From NCBI RefSeq assembly GCF_003217775.1, contig NZ_QJVJ01000012.1, positions 64,001-128,000 on the forward strand: 64,000 nucleotides of DNA, read 5' to 3'. Positions within the stretch are counted from its first letter, which is position 1; each line of letters opens with the position of its first letter. A program made the position numbers and the translations under genes. Positions 18,229 to 27,465 of this stretch are shown one piece after another. The stretch comes from Paenibacillus flagellatus. GTDB lineage: Bacteria; Bacillota; Bacilli; Paenibacillales; NBRC-103111. Under the pieces are notes generated by a model. That model searched no databases. It saw only the letters and a program-made list of their open reading frames with translations, and was not told the DNA's origin.

Positions 18229-18454
18229 GTGCATCTTAAATAAAAGCAGTGATTCGGCTTAAAAAAATATTGTACCCTAGTAAACGTGGAAGTGTTCAAA
18301 TGGAGGCGCCGCCGGTAAAGTGAGAGCCGTAAGGTTCGAAACGGCCGGCGGACGATCGATATGCGGCAACCTGCTGCAAGCAAGCCGCGAGCCGTGCACC
18401 CGACGGTCGGATCTTACCTATTCGCTCACGCATAAACAAGGGAGGGGCATCGAA

Positions 18455-20062
18455 TTGGCTCGACACAAGCTGAAGCAAAGCGGCGCGGTGCTGCTGGCCG
18501 CCGCGATGGCCGCGGCGGCGGCAGGCTGCGGCGGTTCGTCCGGGGATAAACCGGCGGCGGACAACGGACAGGAGGCGGCCCCGAAGCTGACCAACTTGAC
18601 CTACTGGGTGCAAGCCGTCAGTCAAGTGACCGCGACGATGAAAAGCTACAACGAGATCGAAGCGTACAAGGAGCTGGAGCGCGTCACCGGCGTCAAGGTG
18701 GACTTCCAGCATCCGCCGCAAGGCCAGCAGGCGACGGAGCAATTCAACCTGATGATGACGTCCGACAAGCTGCCGGACGTGATCGAATATTCGTGGACCG
18801 GTTATCCGGGCGGGCCGGAGAAGGCGATCAAGGACGGCAAAATCGTGAAGCTGAACGACCTGATCGACAAGTACGCGCCGAACTTCAAAAAAGTGCTGGC
18901 CGACCATCCCGACTGGAAAAAAGAAATGATGACTGACGAAGGAAGCATTTACGGGCTGCCGTTCATCCGCTCGCACGAGCAATTGAAAGTGTTCCTCGGC
19001 CCGACGATCCGCAAAGATTGGCTCGACAAGCTGGGGCTGCAGCTGCCCACGACGATCGACGAATGGTACGCCGTCTTGAAAGCGTTTAAAGAACGGGACC
19101 CGAACGGCAACGGCAAGCCGGACGAAATTCCGCTCTATCTGGCGAAGGGCGACGTCGACACGTCGACCGCGTTCCTCGGCGCCTTCGGCATCAACGCCGG
19201 CTTTTACCAGGAAGGCGGCAAAGTGAAATACGGCCCGACCGACCCGAAATTCAAAGAGTTTTTGACGCTCATGAACAAATGGTACAAGGAAGGGCTGCTC
19301 GACAAAGATTTCGCCACGACCGACGCGAAAATGCTGGAGGCGAAAATTACCGGCGGCCAGATCGGCTCGGCCGTGCTGTACACCGGCAGCGGCATCGGCA
19401 AATATGCGACGCTCATGAAGGACAAGGACAAAAACTTCCGGCTCGTGGCCGCGCCGTATCCGGTTTTGAACAAAGGCGACAAGCAAATTTGGGGGTACAA
19501 GGACTTCTCCGTCGCGCCGACGAGCGCCGCCATTTCGACGAGCAACAAAAACCCGATCGAAACGATCAAATGGCTCGATTACGGGTACTCCGAGCAAGGC
19601 ACGCTGCTGTTCAACTTCGGCAAGGAAGGCGTCAGCTACACGATGCAGAACGGCAAGCCGACGTTCAAGCCCGAAGTGATGAACGACCCGACGGGGCTTC
19701 CGCTCATCCAATCGATGTCGAAGCATAACCGCGCCACGTTCAGCGGTCCGTTCATGCTCGATATCCGCTTCGACGAGCAGTATACGAACTCGCCGGACCA
19801 GCTGGAATCGAAGAAAATATGGGCCGCCCCGACGCTCGAGAAAAAAATGCCGCGCACGACGCCGACGAAGGAAGAGAGCAGCCGGTATGCGTCGATTATG
19901 GCCGATATCAACACGTACAAGGACGAAATGTATTTGAAGTTCATTATGGGCGCCGAGCCTTTGGATAACTTCGACAAATACGTGAAGACGATTCAAGGGA
20001 TGGGGCTCGACGAAGCGCTGAAAATCCAGCAATCGGCTTTGGAGCGTTACGCCAAACGTTAA
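18455..20062 (+). CDS. Carbohydrate ABC transporter substrate-binding lipoprotein
   Basis: The product has 535 residues. The start is TTG at 18,455 because GGGAGGGG lies about 9 bases upstream and a lipoprotein signal follows directly (about 20 apolar residues ending AAAAAGCGG, Cys near residue 24); the longer open frame from 18,320 would bury that signal. The body has family-1 binding-protein features (LNDLIDKYAPNF, GLPFIRSHEQLKVF, NGNGKPDEIPLY). It is the LplA/YtcQ-type receptor for the two following permeases. The presumed ligand is an oligosaccharide released by the PL8 lyase and fucosidase of the locus. No ATPase gene is nearby, so a shared MsmX-type ATPase is inferred. Confidence 0.92.
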   Translation: MARHKLKQSGAVLLAAAMAAAAAGCGGSSGDKPAADNGQEAAPKLTNLTYWVQAVSQVTATMKSYNEIEAYKELERVTGVKVDFQHPPQGQQATEQFNLMMTSDKLPDVIEYSWTGYPGGPEKAIKDGKIVKLNDLIDKYAPNFKKVLADHPDWKKEMMTDEGSIYGLPFIRSHEQLKVFLGPTIRKDWLDKLGLQLPTTIDEWYAVLKAFKERDPNGNGKPDEIPLYLAKGDVDTSTAFLGAFGINAGFYQEGGKVKYGPTDPKFKEFLTLMNKWYKEGLLDKDFATTDAKMLEAKITGGQIGSAVLYTGSGIGKYATLMKDKDKNFRLVAAPYPVLNKGDKQIWGYKDFSVAPTSAAISTSNKNPIETIKWLDYGYSEQGTLLFNFGKEGVSYTMQNGKPTFKPEVMNDPTGLPLIQSMSKHNRATFSGPFMLDIRFDEQYTNSPDQLESKKIWAAPTLEKKMPRTTPTKEESSRYASIMADINTYKDEMYLKFIMGAEPLDNFDKYVKTIQGMGLDEALKIQQSALERYAKR

Positions 20063-20068
20063 TCGGGC

Positions 20069-20117
20069 GCGGGCAAAGCGGGGGAAGCGCCGTCGCCTCC
20101 TCCGCCGCCCGCATTTT
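20069..20117 (+). terminator. GC-rich hairpin after the binding-protein gene
   Basis: GCGGGC (20,069-20,074) pairs with GCCCGC (20,107-20,112) around a GC-rich loop, followed by ATTTTA. It is probably an attenuator that keeps permease expression below that of the binding protein. Confidence 0.45.
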
Positions 20118-20128
20118 ACATCGGGAAA

Positions 20129-21112
20129 GTGGGGATTCGGTTGTCTGCTGCACGGCACTATACGCTCGAAAACCGGGATGCGGCCGTTTCCGTCCGAGAG
20201 CCGGGAACGTGGAAGACGATTGCGAAGGATTGGAAGCGGAATAAAATCATTTACCTGCTGGCGCTGCCCGTCGTCCTGTATTACGCCGTGTTCCACTACG
20301 GTCCGATGTACGGGCTGCTGATCGCGTTTAAAGATTACAGCATACCGGACGGCGTCTGGGGGAGCAAGTGGGTCGGGTTCGACCATTTCCGCAATTTTTT
20401 CGAAAGCTATTACTTTTGGCGGCTGCTGCGCAATACGGTTCTGATCAACGTCTACGAGCTGCTGTTCGCCTTTCCGGCGCCGATCATCCTGGCGCTTTTG
20501 CTGAACGAAATCCGCGGCGGCTTGTTCAAGCGCGCGGTGCAGACGATATCGTATTTGCCGCATTTCATCTCGATCGTCGTCGTCGTCGGGATTCTGTTCG
20601 ATTTCCTCGCGAGAGACGGATTGGTCAACCAAATCCTAGCCTTCTTCGGCATCGAATCGATCCAGTTTATGAAGGAGCCCGGCTGGTTCCGGACGCTGTT
20701 CGTCGGCTCGGGCATATGGCAGGGCGTCGGCTGGGGCTCGATCATCTACCTGGCGGCGATCGCCACGATCGATCCGACCTTGTACGAAGCGGCGAAGATG
20801 GACGGGGCCGGCCGATGGAAGCAGATGCTGCACATCACGCTCCCCGGGATGATGCCGACGATCGTCATTATCTTCATTCTGAACATGGGCTCGATGATGA
20901 GCGTCGGGAGCGAGAAGGTGCTGCTCATGTACAGCCCGCTCACGTACGAGACGGCGGACGTCATCTCCACCTTCGTGTACCGGAGAGGCGTGCTGGAGAC
21001 GGACTACGGCTTCACGGCGGCCGTCGGGCTGTTCAATTCCGTCGTCAGCTTCGTGCTGCTCATGTTGTCGAACGCGATCAGCAAGCGGGTCAGCGAACAC
21101 CATTTGTGGTAG
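20129..21112 (+). CDS. Carbohydrate ABC transporter permease, LplB type
   Basis: The product has up to 327 residues and six membrane segments, the first at KNKIIYLLALPVVLYYAVFH. The family pattern LplB/UgpA is clear (YGLLIAFKDYS, FKRAVQTISYLPHFIS). The EAA loop is EAAKMDGAGRWKQMLHITLP, which docks with the ATPase. The start is ambiguous: GTG at 20,129 opens the frame, but TTG at 20,141 is better placed behind GTGGGG. It pairs with the permease that begins 15 bases after its stop. Confidence 0.93.
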   Translation: MGIRLSAARHYTLENRDAAVSVREPGTWKTIAKDWKRNKIIYLLALPVVLYYAVFHYGPMYGLLIAFKDYSIPDGVWGSKWVGFDHFRNFFESYYFWRLLRNTVLINVYELLFAFPAPIILALLLNEIRGGLFKRAVQTISYLPHFISIVVVVGILFDFLARDGLVNQILAFFGIESIQFMKEPGWFRTLFVGSGIWQGVGWGSIIYLAAIATIDPTLYEAAKMDGAGRWKQMLHITLPGMMPTIVIIFILNMGSMMSVGSEKVLLMYSPLTYETADVISTFVYRRGVLETDYGFTAAVGLFNSVVSFVLLMLSNAISKRVSEHHLW

Positions 21113-21127
21113 AAAGGGGGCAGGGCC

Positions 21128-22009
21128 ATGCCGAACCGGTTATCCGCCGGAGAAAAAGCGTTCACCGTCTTCAATACGCTGTTCATGCTCGGGCTTTGCT
21201 TTGCGACCTTGTACCCGTTCGTGTACGTTGCGCTCGCCTCGCTCAGCGACCCCGCCTCGCTCGCTCAGCACCGCGGACTGCTGCTCAAGCCGCTCGGCGT
21301 CAACTTCGACGCCTACAAGGCGGTGTTCGACAACCCGATGATCACGACCGGCTACCGGAACACGCTGTTTTATGTGGCGGCCGGGACGGCGATCAATCTC
21401 GTGGCGACGGCGATCGGAGCGTACGTGCTGTCGCGGAGAAACCTGTATTTCAAAAACGCGCTCATGCTGCTGATCGTCGTCACGATGTTTTTCGGAGGGG
21501 GCTTGATTCCGACCTACCTGCTCATCAACAAGCTGGGCATGCTGAACACGGTTTGGGCGCTGCTCATTCCGGGAGCGATCGGCACGTTCAACATGATCAT
21601 CATGCGGACCGCCTTCCAATCCGTTCCCGCAAGCCTCGAGGAATCCGCGAAAATCGACGGGGCCAACGATCTGACCGTGCTGTTCCGGATCATTATTCCG
21701 CTGTCCATGCCGGTCATCGCGGTCATGATCTTGTGGTACGCGGTCGGGCATTGGAACTCGTACTTCAGCGCCTTGATCTACCTGCGCGACCGGGAGCTGT
21801 TCCCGCTGCAGCTCGTGCTGCGCGAAATTTTGATCACGAACACGACGGACGGCATGATGACGGGAGCGGCGGCGGAGGACAAGATCGCCATAGCGGAAAC
21901 GATCAAATACGCGACGATCATCGTGTCCACTTTGCCGATTTTGCTCCTGTACCCCTTTCTGCAAAAATATTTCGTCAAGGGCGTCATGATCGGCTCGTTA
22001 AAAGAATGA
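21128..22009 (+). CDS. Carbohydrate ABC transporter permease, YtcP/LplC type
   Basis: The product has 293 residues and six membrane segments. AAGGGGGCAGGGCC stands before the ATG. The sequence matches the second permease class of CUT1 importers: VYVALASLSDPASLAQHRGL near the N-terminus, an EAA loop variant (LEESAKIDGANDLTVLFRII), and the family ending LYPFLQKYFVKGVMIGSLKE. It completes the importer with the two preceding genes. The downstream fucosidase starts 31 bases later, so one transcript is likely. Confidence 0.94.
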   Translation: MPNRLSAGEKAFTVFNTLFMLGLCFATLYPFVYVALASLSDPASLAQHRGLLLKPLGVNFDAYKAVFDNPMITTGYRNTLFYVAAGTAINLVATAIGAYVLSRRNLYFKNALMLLIVVTMFFGGGLIPTYLLINKLGMLNTVWALLIPGAIGTFNMIIMRTAFQSVPASLEESAKIDGANDLTVLFRIIIPLSMPVIAVMILWYAVGHWNSYFSALIYLRDRELFPLQLVLREILITNTTDGMMTGAAAEDKIAIAETIKYATIIVSTLPILLLYPFLQKYFVKGVMIGSLKE

Positions 22010-22040
22010 CAACCAGCACCATGAACGAGGAGGAAGCCGC

Positions 22041-23741
22041 ATGGTCAACGCGATAGGAACCGAAACCGAAAAGGAAAGCCGGCTGCGCTGGTGGAAGGAC
22101 GCCAAGTTCGGCATGTTCGTCCATTGGGGCGTTTACTCGCTGCTCGGCCGGGGCGAATGGGTGATGTACGCCTCGAAAATCCCGGTGAGCGAATACGAGA
22201 AGCTGGCAAGCGAGTTCAATCCGGTCGAGTTCGACGCCAAGGAATGGGTCGACGTCGCCCGAAGGGCCGGCATGAAGTATATCGTCATTACCGCGAAGCA
22301 CCACGACGGCTTCGCCATGTACCGTTCGAAGGCGGATCCGTTCAATATTGTCGACGCCTCGCCGTTCGGCCGAGACCCGATGAAGGAGTTGGCCGACGCG
22401 TGCCGGGAGGCGGGAATCCGGCTCTGCTTTTACTATTCGCACGTGATCGACTGGCACCACCCGCACGCGCTGCACGACACGTACAACAACTTGTGGGATT
22501 ACGAGCTGGAGAAGAAGGCGTTCTACAGCTACTGGAACAACAAGGCGAAAGGGCAAATCCGCGAGCTGCTGAGCGAGTACGGGCCTGTCGGCCTGCTCTG
22601 GTTCGACACGTCCGGCGGGCTGTCCCGCAAAGAAAGCGAAGCGATCGTGGCGATGATCCGCGAGCTTCAGCCGGATTGCCTGATCAACAGCAGAGTGAGC
22701 CATTGGCCGGGCTTCGGCGACTACCAGTCGAAGGGCGACAACGAAATTCCGATGTACGGCGAAGAGACGCGACCGTGGGAAACGCCGATGACGCTGAACC
22801 AGTCGTGGGGATACAGCACGAGAGATCAAGTATGGAAAACGGCGGACGCCCTCGTCCGCAAAATGGTGCATATCGTCAGCAAGGGCGGCAACCTGCTTCT
22901 GAACGTCGGGCCGACGGAGCTGGGCGTCATTCCGGAGAAGTCGGTCGAGCGGCTGGAGGAGGTGGGCGCCTGGCTCGGGAGGAACGGCGAAGCGATTTAC
23001 GGCACCGGCGAGAGCCCGTTCCCGTACGAGCTGGAATGGGGCGCCGTAACGGTTAAGCCGGGCGTCGTCTACCTCCACGTGTACAACGGAAATTGGCCGA
23101 ACGGGGAGCTCGTCCTGAACGGACTGAAGAACAACGTCCGCAAGGCGTATGCGCTCGCCGATCCGGAACGGCGGCCGCTCGACGTGCGGCAGGAATACCG
23201 GGCGGAAACCGATCATCATACGATGGCGGTTCGCGTACCGGAACACGCTCCGGACGATTACGTGTCGGTGATCGCGCTGGAGATCGAGGGCGAGCCGGAC
23301 GTGGACCGCACGCTCGTCCCGCAAGCGTCCGGATCGCTGAAGGCGGACTTGGCGCTAGCCGACATCGCCGAGGGGAGCGGGACGAATACGGCCCGCTGGA
23401 GCTTCAAGGCGGTCGAGCCGGGGCTGTTCGACGTCGTGCTGGTCAGCTTCAAGAAAAGCGGCGCCGTATGGGAGCGCGAATACGATCATGAAGTGTCCGT
23501 CGAAGCGGCGGGCCGGTCGGTGGCGTGCGTGCCGAAGGAAGACCGGGTCGTCGAAGACTCCATTTCGTGCCAGCACCCGTATCAGGAAATTCACTCGGTG
23601 ATCGGGCGCATCGCGATCGAGGCGCCGGGCACGCACACGCTCGTCCTCCGCTCGCGGCAGGCGAAGCCGAAGCCGGCCGGCCCGGAAATTTGGCAGGCGG
23701 CCGCCGTGAAGCTGCGCTCGGTGAAGCTCGTCCGCGTCTAG
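22041..23741 (+). CDS. Alpha-L-fucosidase, GH29 family
   Basis: The product has 566 residues with no signal peptide, hence cytoplasmic. GAGGAGG lies 7-8 bases before the ATG. The GH29 barrel opens with RWWKDAKFGMFVHWGVYSLL and continues with KYIVITAKHHDGFAMYRSK. The catalytic nucleophile is the Asp of LLWFDTSGG (near residue 189), and NLLLNVGP closes the barrel. A C-terminal beta-sandwich of about 230 residues follows. GH29 enzymes release fucose with retention. Position after the importer suggests it trims imported fucosylated oligosaccharides, as found on mucins, fucosylated chondroitin or fucoidan. The substrate linkage cannot be read from sequence. Confidence 0.92.
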   Translation: MVNAIGTETEKESRLRWWKDAKFGMFVHWGVYSLLGRGEWVMYASKIPVSEYEKLASEFNPVEFDAKEWVDVARRAGMKYIVITAKHHDGFAMYRSKADPFNIVDASPFGRDPMKELADACREAGIRLCFYYSHVIDWHHPHALHDTYNNLWDYELEKKAFYSYWNNKAKGQIRELLSEYGPVGLLWFDTSGGLSRKESEAIVAMIRELQPDCLINSRVSHWPGFGDYQSKGDNEIPMYGEETRPWETPMTLNQSWGYSTRDQVWKTADALVRKMVHIVSKGGNLLLNVGPTELGVIPEKSVERLEEVGAWLGRNGEAIYGTGESPFPYELEWGAVTVKPGVVYLHVYNGNWPNGELVLNGLKNNVRKAYALADPERRPLDVRQEYRAETDHHTMAVRVPEHAPDDYVSVIALEIEGEPDVDRTLVPQASGSLKADLALADIAEGSGTNTARWSFKAVEPGLFDVVLVSFKKSGAVWEREYDHEVSVEAAGRSVACVPKEDRVVEDSISCQHPYQEIHSVIGRIAIEAPGTHTLVLRSRQAKPKPAGPEIWQAAAVKLRSVKLVRV

Positions 23742-23853
23742 CGCTCGGACGGGCGGCGGCGGGGCGCGGCGGGCTCGGACGGGAGGAGACCGGCACCGGC
23801 TTGGCGAAACAGTCATGATCAGTTTACCTTACTTATCCATGGGGGAATGCGTC

Positions 23854-26220
23854 ATGATCCGGATATCCGACCTGATGCCCCGTCTGCGCAAGCGCGGCCG
23901 GAGCCGAGTGCTGAACGCGATGATCGTCTCCAACATGCTCATTCTGCTGCTTCCGATGGCGATGGGATTGTTCCTGTACGTCTGGGTGGAGAAGGTGATG
24001 GAGCACAATGCGGAGCGCTCGAATTCGGCGATGCTGGAACAGCTGCGGCTGTCGGTGGACAACAAGCTCAAGGAAGTGGATATTCTCGCCAAGCAGGTCG
24101 CCTTCAATCCGAAGCTGAACTTCCTGCTCAATACGGAAGGCGACGATCGTACGGAGTCCTACCGGCAAGTGGAGTTCGTCCGCGATTACTTGAACCGCTA
24201 CCAAAGTTTTGTAAGCGGATTCGTGAAAGATTTTTACGTGCATGTGCAGACGGGAGACGTCATCCTGAAGCCGGGCCTGCGCACCGACGCCCGGACGTTT
24301 TACGACAAATATTACAAGTACCGGGATATGGACTACGAAGCGTGGCGGCAATCGGTGCTGAGCGGCTACCGCAATATGGCCTACCTGCCTTCCCGCGTGC
24401 TGCTGCAAAACCCGGAGGACGGCGACGGCAACCCGGCGGGCGTCATCACCTACGTCCAGTCGCTGCCGCTTCACGACGTGTCCGGCATGCGGGGGGCGCT
24501 CGTCATTTTGATCGACGAAGAGCAGGTACAGGACATGTTCCGGCAGATCGAAACGGCGAACGACAGCGCCATCTATATCGTCGACCGGAACCGCACCGTC
24601 ATCGCCAGCACCGGGCAGGGCGAGCCGCTCCCGGAGCGGGTGCTGAACCGGCTGGCGGGACCTTCGGGCTTGTTCGACGAGCCGCTCGACGGCGTCGACA
24701 GCATGATCTCCTACACGTCGTCGGAGCAGACCGGCTGGCACTACGTGTCCGTCATGCCGATGGACCGGTTCATGCAGCGCGTCACCCAAATCAAGAAGCT
24801 GGCGCTGACCGTCCTCGTCTTCTCGCTCGTCATCGGGGCGGTCGCGGCGTGCGGGTTCGCCTACCGGCATTACCGTCCGGTGAAGCGTACCGTCGACGCG
24901 ATTATGCAGGGCAAGCCGATCGCCGGCCGGTCGGTGGCGAACGAATACGAATTCATCCGGCAAACGATCGAAGGCTCGTTTACGGAGGAACGGCATTTGC
25001 GCGACCGGCTTTCCCGGCAAACCCCCGCCATCCGCGCCAATTTTTTGTCGCGGCTGATCCGGGGGCATGTCGATCCCGAGCAGGTCGAGGAGGAGCAGCT
25101 GTCGCTCGACTTCATGGGCGTGCGCTTCGAATCGGAACGGTTTGCCGTTTTCCTCGTCCAAGTGGAGGAAATATCCCGGTTCGGAGGGGAGCAGACGGAG
25201 CGATTGTGGGCGCAAATCCGTTTCATCGTCTCGAATATCGGGACGGACGTCGCGAATGCGCGTCATCTGGGCTATGCCGTCGATCTGGAGCGCGATCGGG
25301 TGGCGTTTCTGATCAATTTCCGCGAGACCGGCGCCGCAGAGGCCGAGGAGCTGCACGAGATGGCGGAGACGCTTCATACGATCATGAAGGAGCGGTTCGC
25401 CGTGTCTCTCACGATCGCCGCGAGCGGCGTCCATGAAGGGGCGGGGCGAATCGGGGCCGCTTATCTCGAAGCGATGGCGGCGCTCGATTACCGCATGTTC
25501 AAGGGGAGAAACGCCATCATCCATTTCGGGGACATTCGTGAAGCGAAGCCGCATTATTACTACCCGATCGAATTCGAGGTTCAGCTCGTCAATTCGGTGA
25601 AAAGCGGGGATGCGGAGCATGTCGGCAAGCTGCTGGACAATTTGTTCGAGATGAACTTTCACTCGGGGGGGATGACCCCGGAGCTCGGAAAATGTTTGTT
25701 TTTCAACATCGTAAGCACGTTCCTGAAAATTATTAACGCAAGCAACCTCGATCCCGACGCGCTGCTGGGACGCGACTTCGATCCGGTCAAGCAGTTGTTC
25801 GGCTGCGGGACGGCGGAGGAGATGCATGCGGAGACGAAAAGGCTGTACGATACGCTCGCCCGTTCGTTCCAAACCGATGCGAGCGACCACAGCAAGCAGC
25901 TGCTGCACGACATGATGTCTTTCGTCGAGCGGAACTTGTCCGACGCCAATCTCGGCTTGACCATGATCGCGGATCAATTCGGCATGACCCCCCAATACGT
26001 GTCGAGCTTCTTCAAGAAGACGAGCGGGCACAATTTGATCGACCACATTACGCGCTCCCGCATCGAGATGGCCAAGCGGTTGATGGAACGATCCGAGCTG
26101 ACGAACGCGCAGCTGGCCCAGATGGTCGGGTATACGAACGACGTCGTATTCATCCGGGCGTTCAAAAAATTGGAGGGGGTCACGCCGGGCAAATATCGGG
26201 TGAGCGCATTCGCCCCGTAA
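23854..26220 (+). CDS. Membrane-bound AraC-family transcriptional regulator
   Basis: The product has 788 residues starting at ATG 23,854, which has GGGGGAA 7 bases before it; two earlier ATGs lack a site. TM1 is at about residues 17-40 (MIVSNMLILLLPMAMGLFLY) and TM2 at about 314-338 (LTVLVFSLVIGAVAACGFAY), enclosing a dCache-like extracytoplasmic sensor (about 40-310). A cytoplasmic middle region follows. The C-terminal AraC HTH occupies about 690-785 (LTMIADQFGMTPQYVSSFFK, then QMVGYTNDVVFIRAFKKLEG). Such one-component regulators control neighbouring carbohydrate transporter genes in Paenibacillaceae, so it probably senses extracellular glycan products and activates this locus. Confidence 0.92.
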   Translation: MIRISDLMPRLRKRGRSRVLNAMIVSNMLILLLPMAMGLFLYVWVEKVMEHNAERSNSAMLEQLRLSVDNKLKEVDILAKQVAFNPKLNFLLNTEGDDRTESYRQVEFVRDYLNRYQSFVSGFVKDFYVHVQTGDVILKPGLRTDARTFYDKYYKYRDMDYEAWRQSVLSGYRNMAYLPSRVLLQNPEDGDGNPAGVITYVQSLPLHDVSGMRGALVILIDEEQVQDMFRQIETANDSAIYIVDRNRTVIASTGQGEPLPERVLNRLAGPSGLFDEPLDGVDSMISYTSSEQTGWHYVSVMPMDRFMQRVTQIKKLALTVLVFSLVIGAVAACGFAYRHYRPVKRTVDAIMQGKPIAGRSVANEYEFIRQTIEGSFTEERHLRDRLSRQTPAIRANFLSRLIRGHVDPEQVEEEQLSLDFMGVRFESERFAVFLVQVEEISRFGGEQTERLWAQIRFIVSNIGTDVANARHLGYAVDLERDRVAFLINFRETGAAEAEELHEMAETLHTIMKERFAVSLTIAASGVHEGAGRIGAAYLEAMAALDYRMFKGRNAIIHFGDIREAKPHYYYPIEFEVQLVNSVKSGDAEHVGKLLDNLFEMNFHSGGMTPELGKCLFFNIVSTFLKIINASNLDPDALLGRDFDPVKQLFGCGTAEEMHAETKRLYDTLARSFQTDASDHSKQLLHDMMSFVERNLSDANLGLTMIADQFGMTPQYVSSFFKKTSGHNLIDHITRSRIEMAKRLMERSELTNAQLAQMVGYTNDVVFIRAFKKLEGVTPGKYRVSAFAP

Positions 26221-26242
26221 GTACGACACAGGGAGGACTGAC

Positions 26243-27430
26243 ATGAAGAACAAGCGGAAGGAAGCGATACGCACCCCTTCGAAATTCGCCCAAGCTCCGG
26301 CTTGGACGCTGGAAAAGGCCGAGTCGGCGGCCGCATTTGTCGTCGAGAGGATCGACCGGAATTTGGACGCGTTCTCCGACCGATTCCCGTCGCCGGCGAG
26401 CCGCCACAACGTCTACGAGCCGATCGGCAATACGGAATGGACGTCGTCGTTCTGGACGGGCATGCTGTGGCTCGCCTACGAGACGACGGGCGCGGACAAA
26501 TACCGGACCGCCGCCGAGCGGCAGCTGGAAAGCTATAAGGAGCGCGCGGAGAAGCGGATCGCCACGGAAACGCATGACCTGGGCTTCCTGTATTCGCTCT
26601 CCTGCGTCGCCGCGCACAAGCTGACCGGCAGCGAGGAGGCGAAGCGGATCGCCCTGACGGCGGCGGATCTGTTGATGGAGCGGTATTTGGAGCGGGCGGG
26701 CATTATTCAGGCATGGGGGAATCTGGGCAATCCGAACCAGCGGGGCCGGATGATCGTCGATTGCTGCATGAATTTGCCTTTGCTTTATTGGGCTTCCGGG
26801 GTGACCGGTAACCCCGCCTATCGTCGCGCCGCCGTCAGCCACGCGCGGCAATCGGCGGCGTATTTGATCCGCGACGATTCGTCCACGTACCATACGTTCT
26901 ATATGGATGCGGAGACCGGGGAGCCCCGGTTCGGCAAGACGGCCCAAGGCTACTCCGACGACTCGTGCTGGTCGCGCGGCCAGGCGTGGGCGATATACGG
27001 GCTGCCGCTCAGCTATGCGTACACGAAGGAGGCGGCTCTGCTGGAGGACGCCCGGCGCGTGACGAACTATTTCCTGAACCGGATTCCGGACGACTATGTG
27101 TGCTATTGGGATCTGATCTTCACCGAAGGCGACCAGGAGCGGGACAGCTCGGCCGCCGCCATCGCCGCCTGCGGCATGCTGGAGCTGGCCGGCCATATGC
27201 CCCTTGCGGATCCGGACCGCCGCCTCTACGAGAATGCGGCGCTGCTCATGCTCGAATCGCTCGCGGACCGTTATACGACGGCGTCCGCGCCGCATTCGAA
27301 CGGCGTGCTGCTGCACGCCGTATACGGAAAGCCGCTCGGCAACGGCATCGACGAATGCTGCATCTGGGGCGATTACTTCTACTTCGAAGCGCTTGTGCGC
27401 ATCATGAAAGATTGGCAGCGATATTGGTAA
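26243..27430 (+). CDS. Unsaturated glucuronyl hydrolase, GH88
   Basis: The product has 395 residues, cytoplasmic, with GGGAGGAC before the ATG. The sequence follows GH88 enzymes: an alpha6/alpha6 barrel with catalytic Asp pair D112 (ETHDLGF) and D173 (MIVDCCMNLPLL). Their 61-residue spacing equals D88/D149 as I recall for the Bacillus GL1 enzyme. Other conserved stretches are YSDDSCWSRGQAWAIYGLPL and DSSAAAIAACGMLEL. It hydrates the unsaturated uronate that PL8 lyases leave at the non-reducing end, completing depolymerisation. The gene starts 22 bases after the AraC regulator stop and 31 bases before the second M60 gene. Confidence 0.95.
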   Translation: MKNKRKEAIRTPSKFAQAPAWTLEKAESAAAFVVERIDRNLDAFSDRFPSPASRHNVYEPIGNTEWTSSFWTGMLWLAYETTGADKYRTAAERQLESYKERAEKRIATETHDLGFLYSLSCVAAHKLTGSEEAKRIALTAADLLMERYLERAGIIQAWGNLGNPNQRGRMIVDCCMNLPLLYWASGVTGNPAYRRAAVSHARQSAAYLIRDDSSTYHTFYMDAETGEPRFGKTAQGYSDDSCWSRGQAWAIYGLPLSYAYTKEAALLEDARRVTNYFLNRIPDDYVCYWDLIFTEGDQERDSSAAAIAACGMLELAGHMPLADPDRRLYENAALLMLESLADRYTTASAPHSNGVLLHAVYGKPLGNGIDECCIWGDYFYFEALVRIMKDWQRYW

Positions 27431-27456
27431 CGGATCGTCGAACAAGGAAGGAGACG

Positions 27457-27465
27457 ATGGGATGA
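27457..27465 (+). promoter_or_regulatory. Minimal upstream ORF overlapping the second M60 start
   Basis: ATG GGA TGA overlaps the M60 start codon at 27,462 as ATGA, behind GGAAGGAG. It repeats the arrangement at the first M60 gene (4187-4204) and could cause initiation competition or coupling. Confidence 0.3.
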
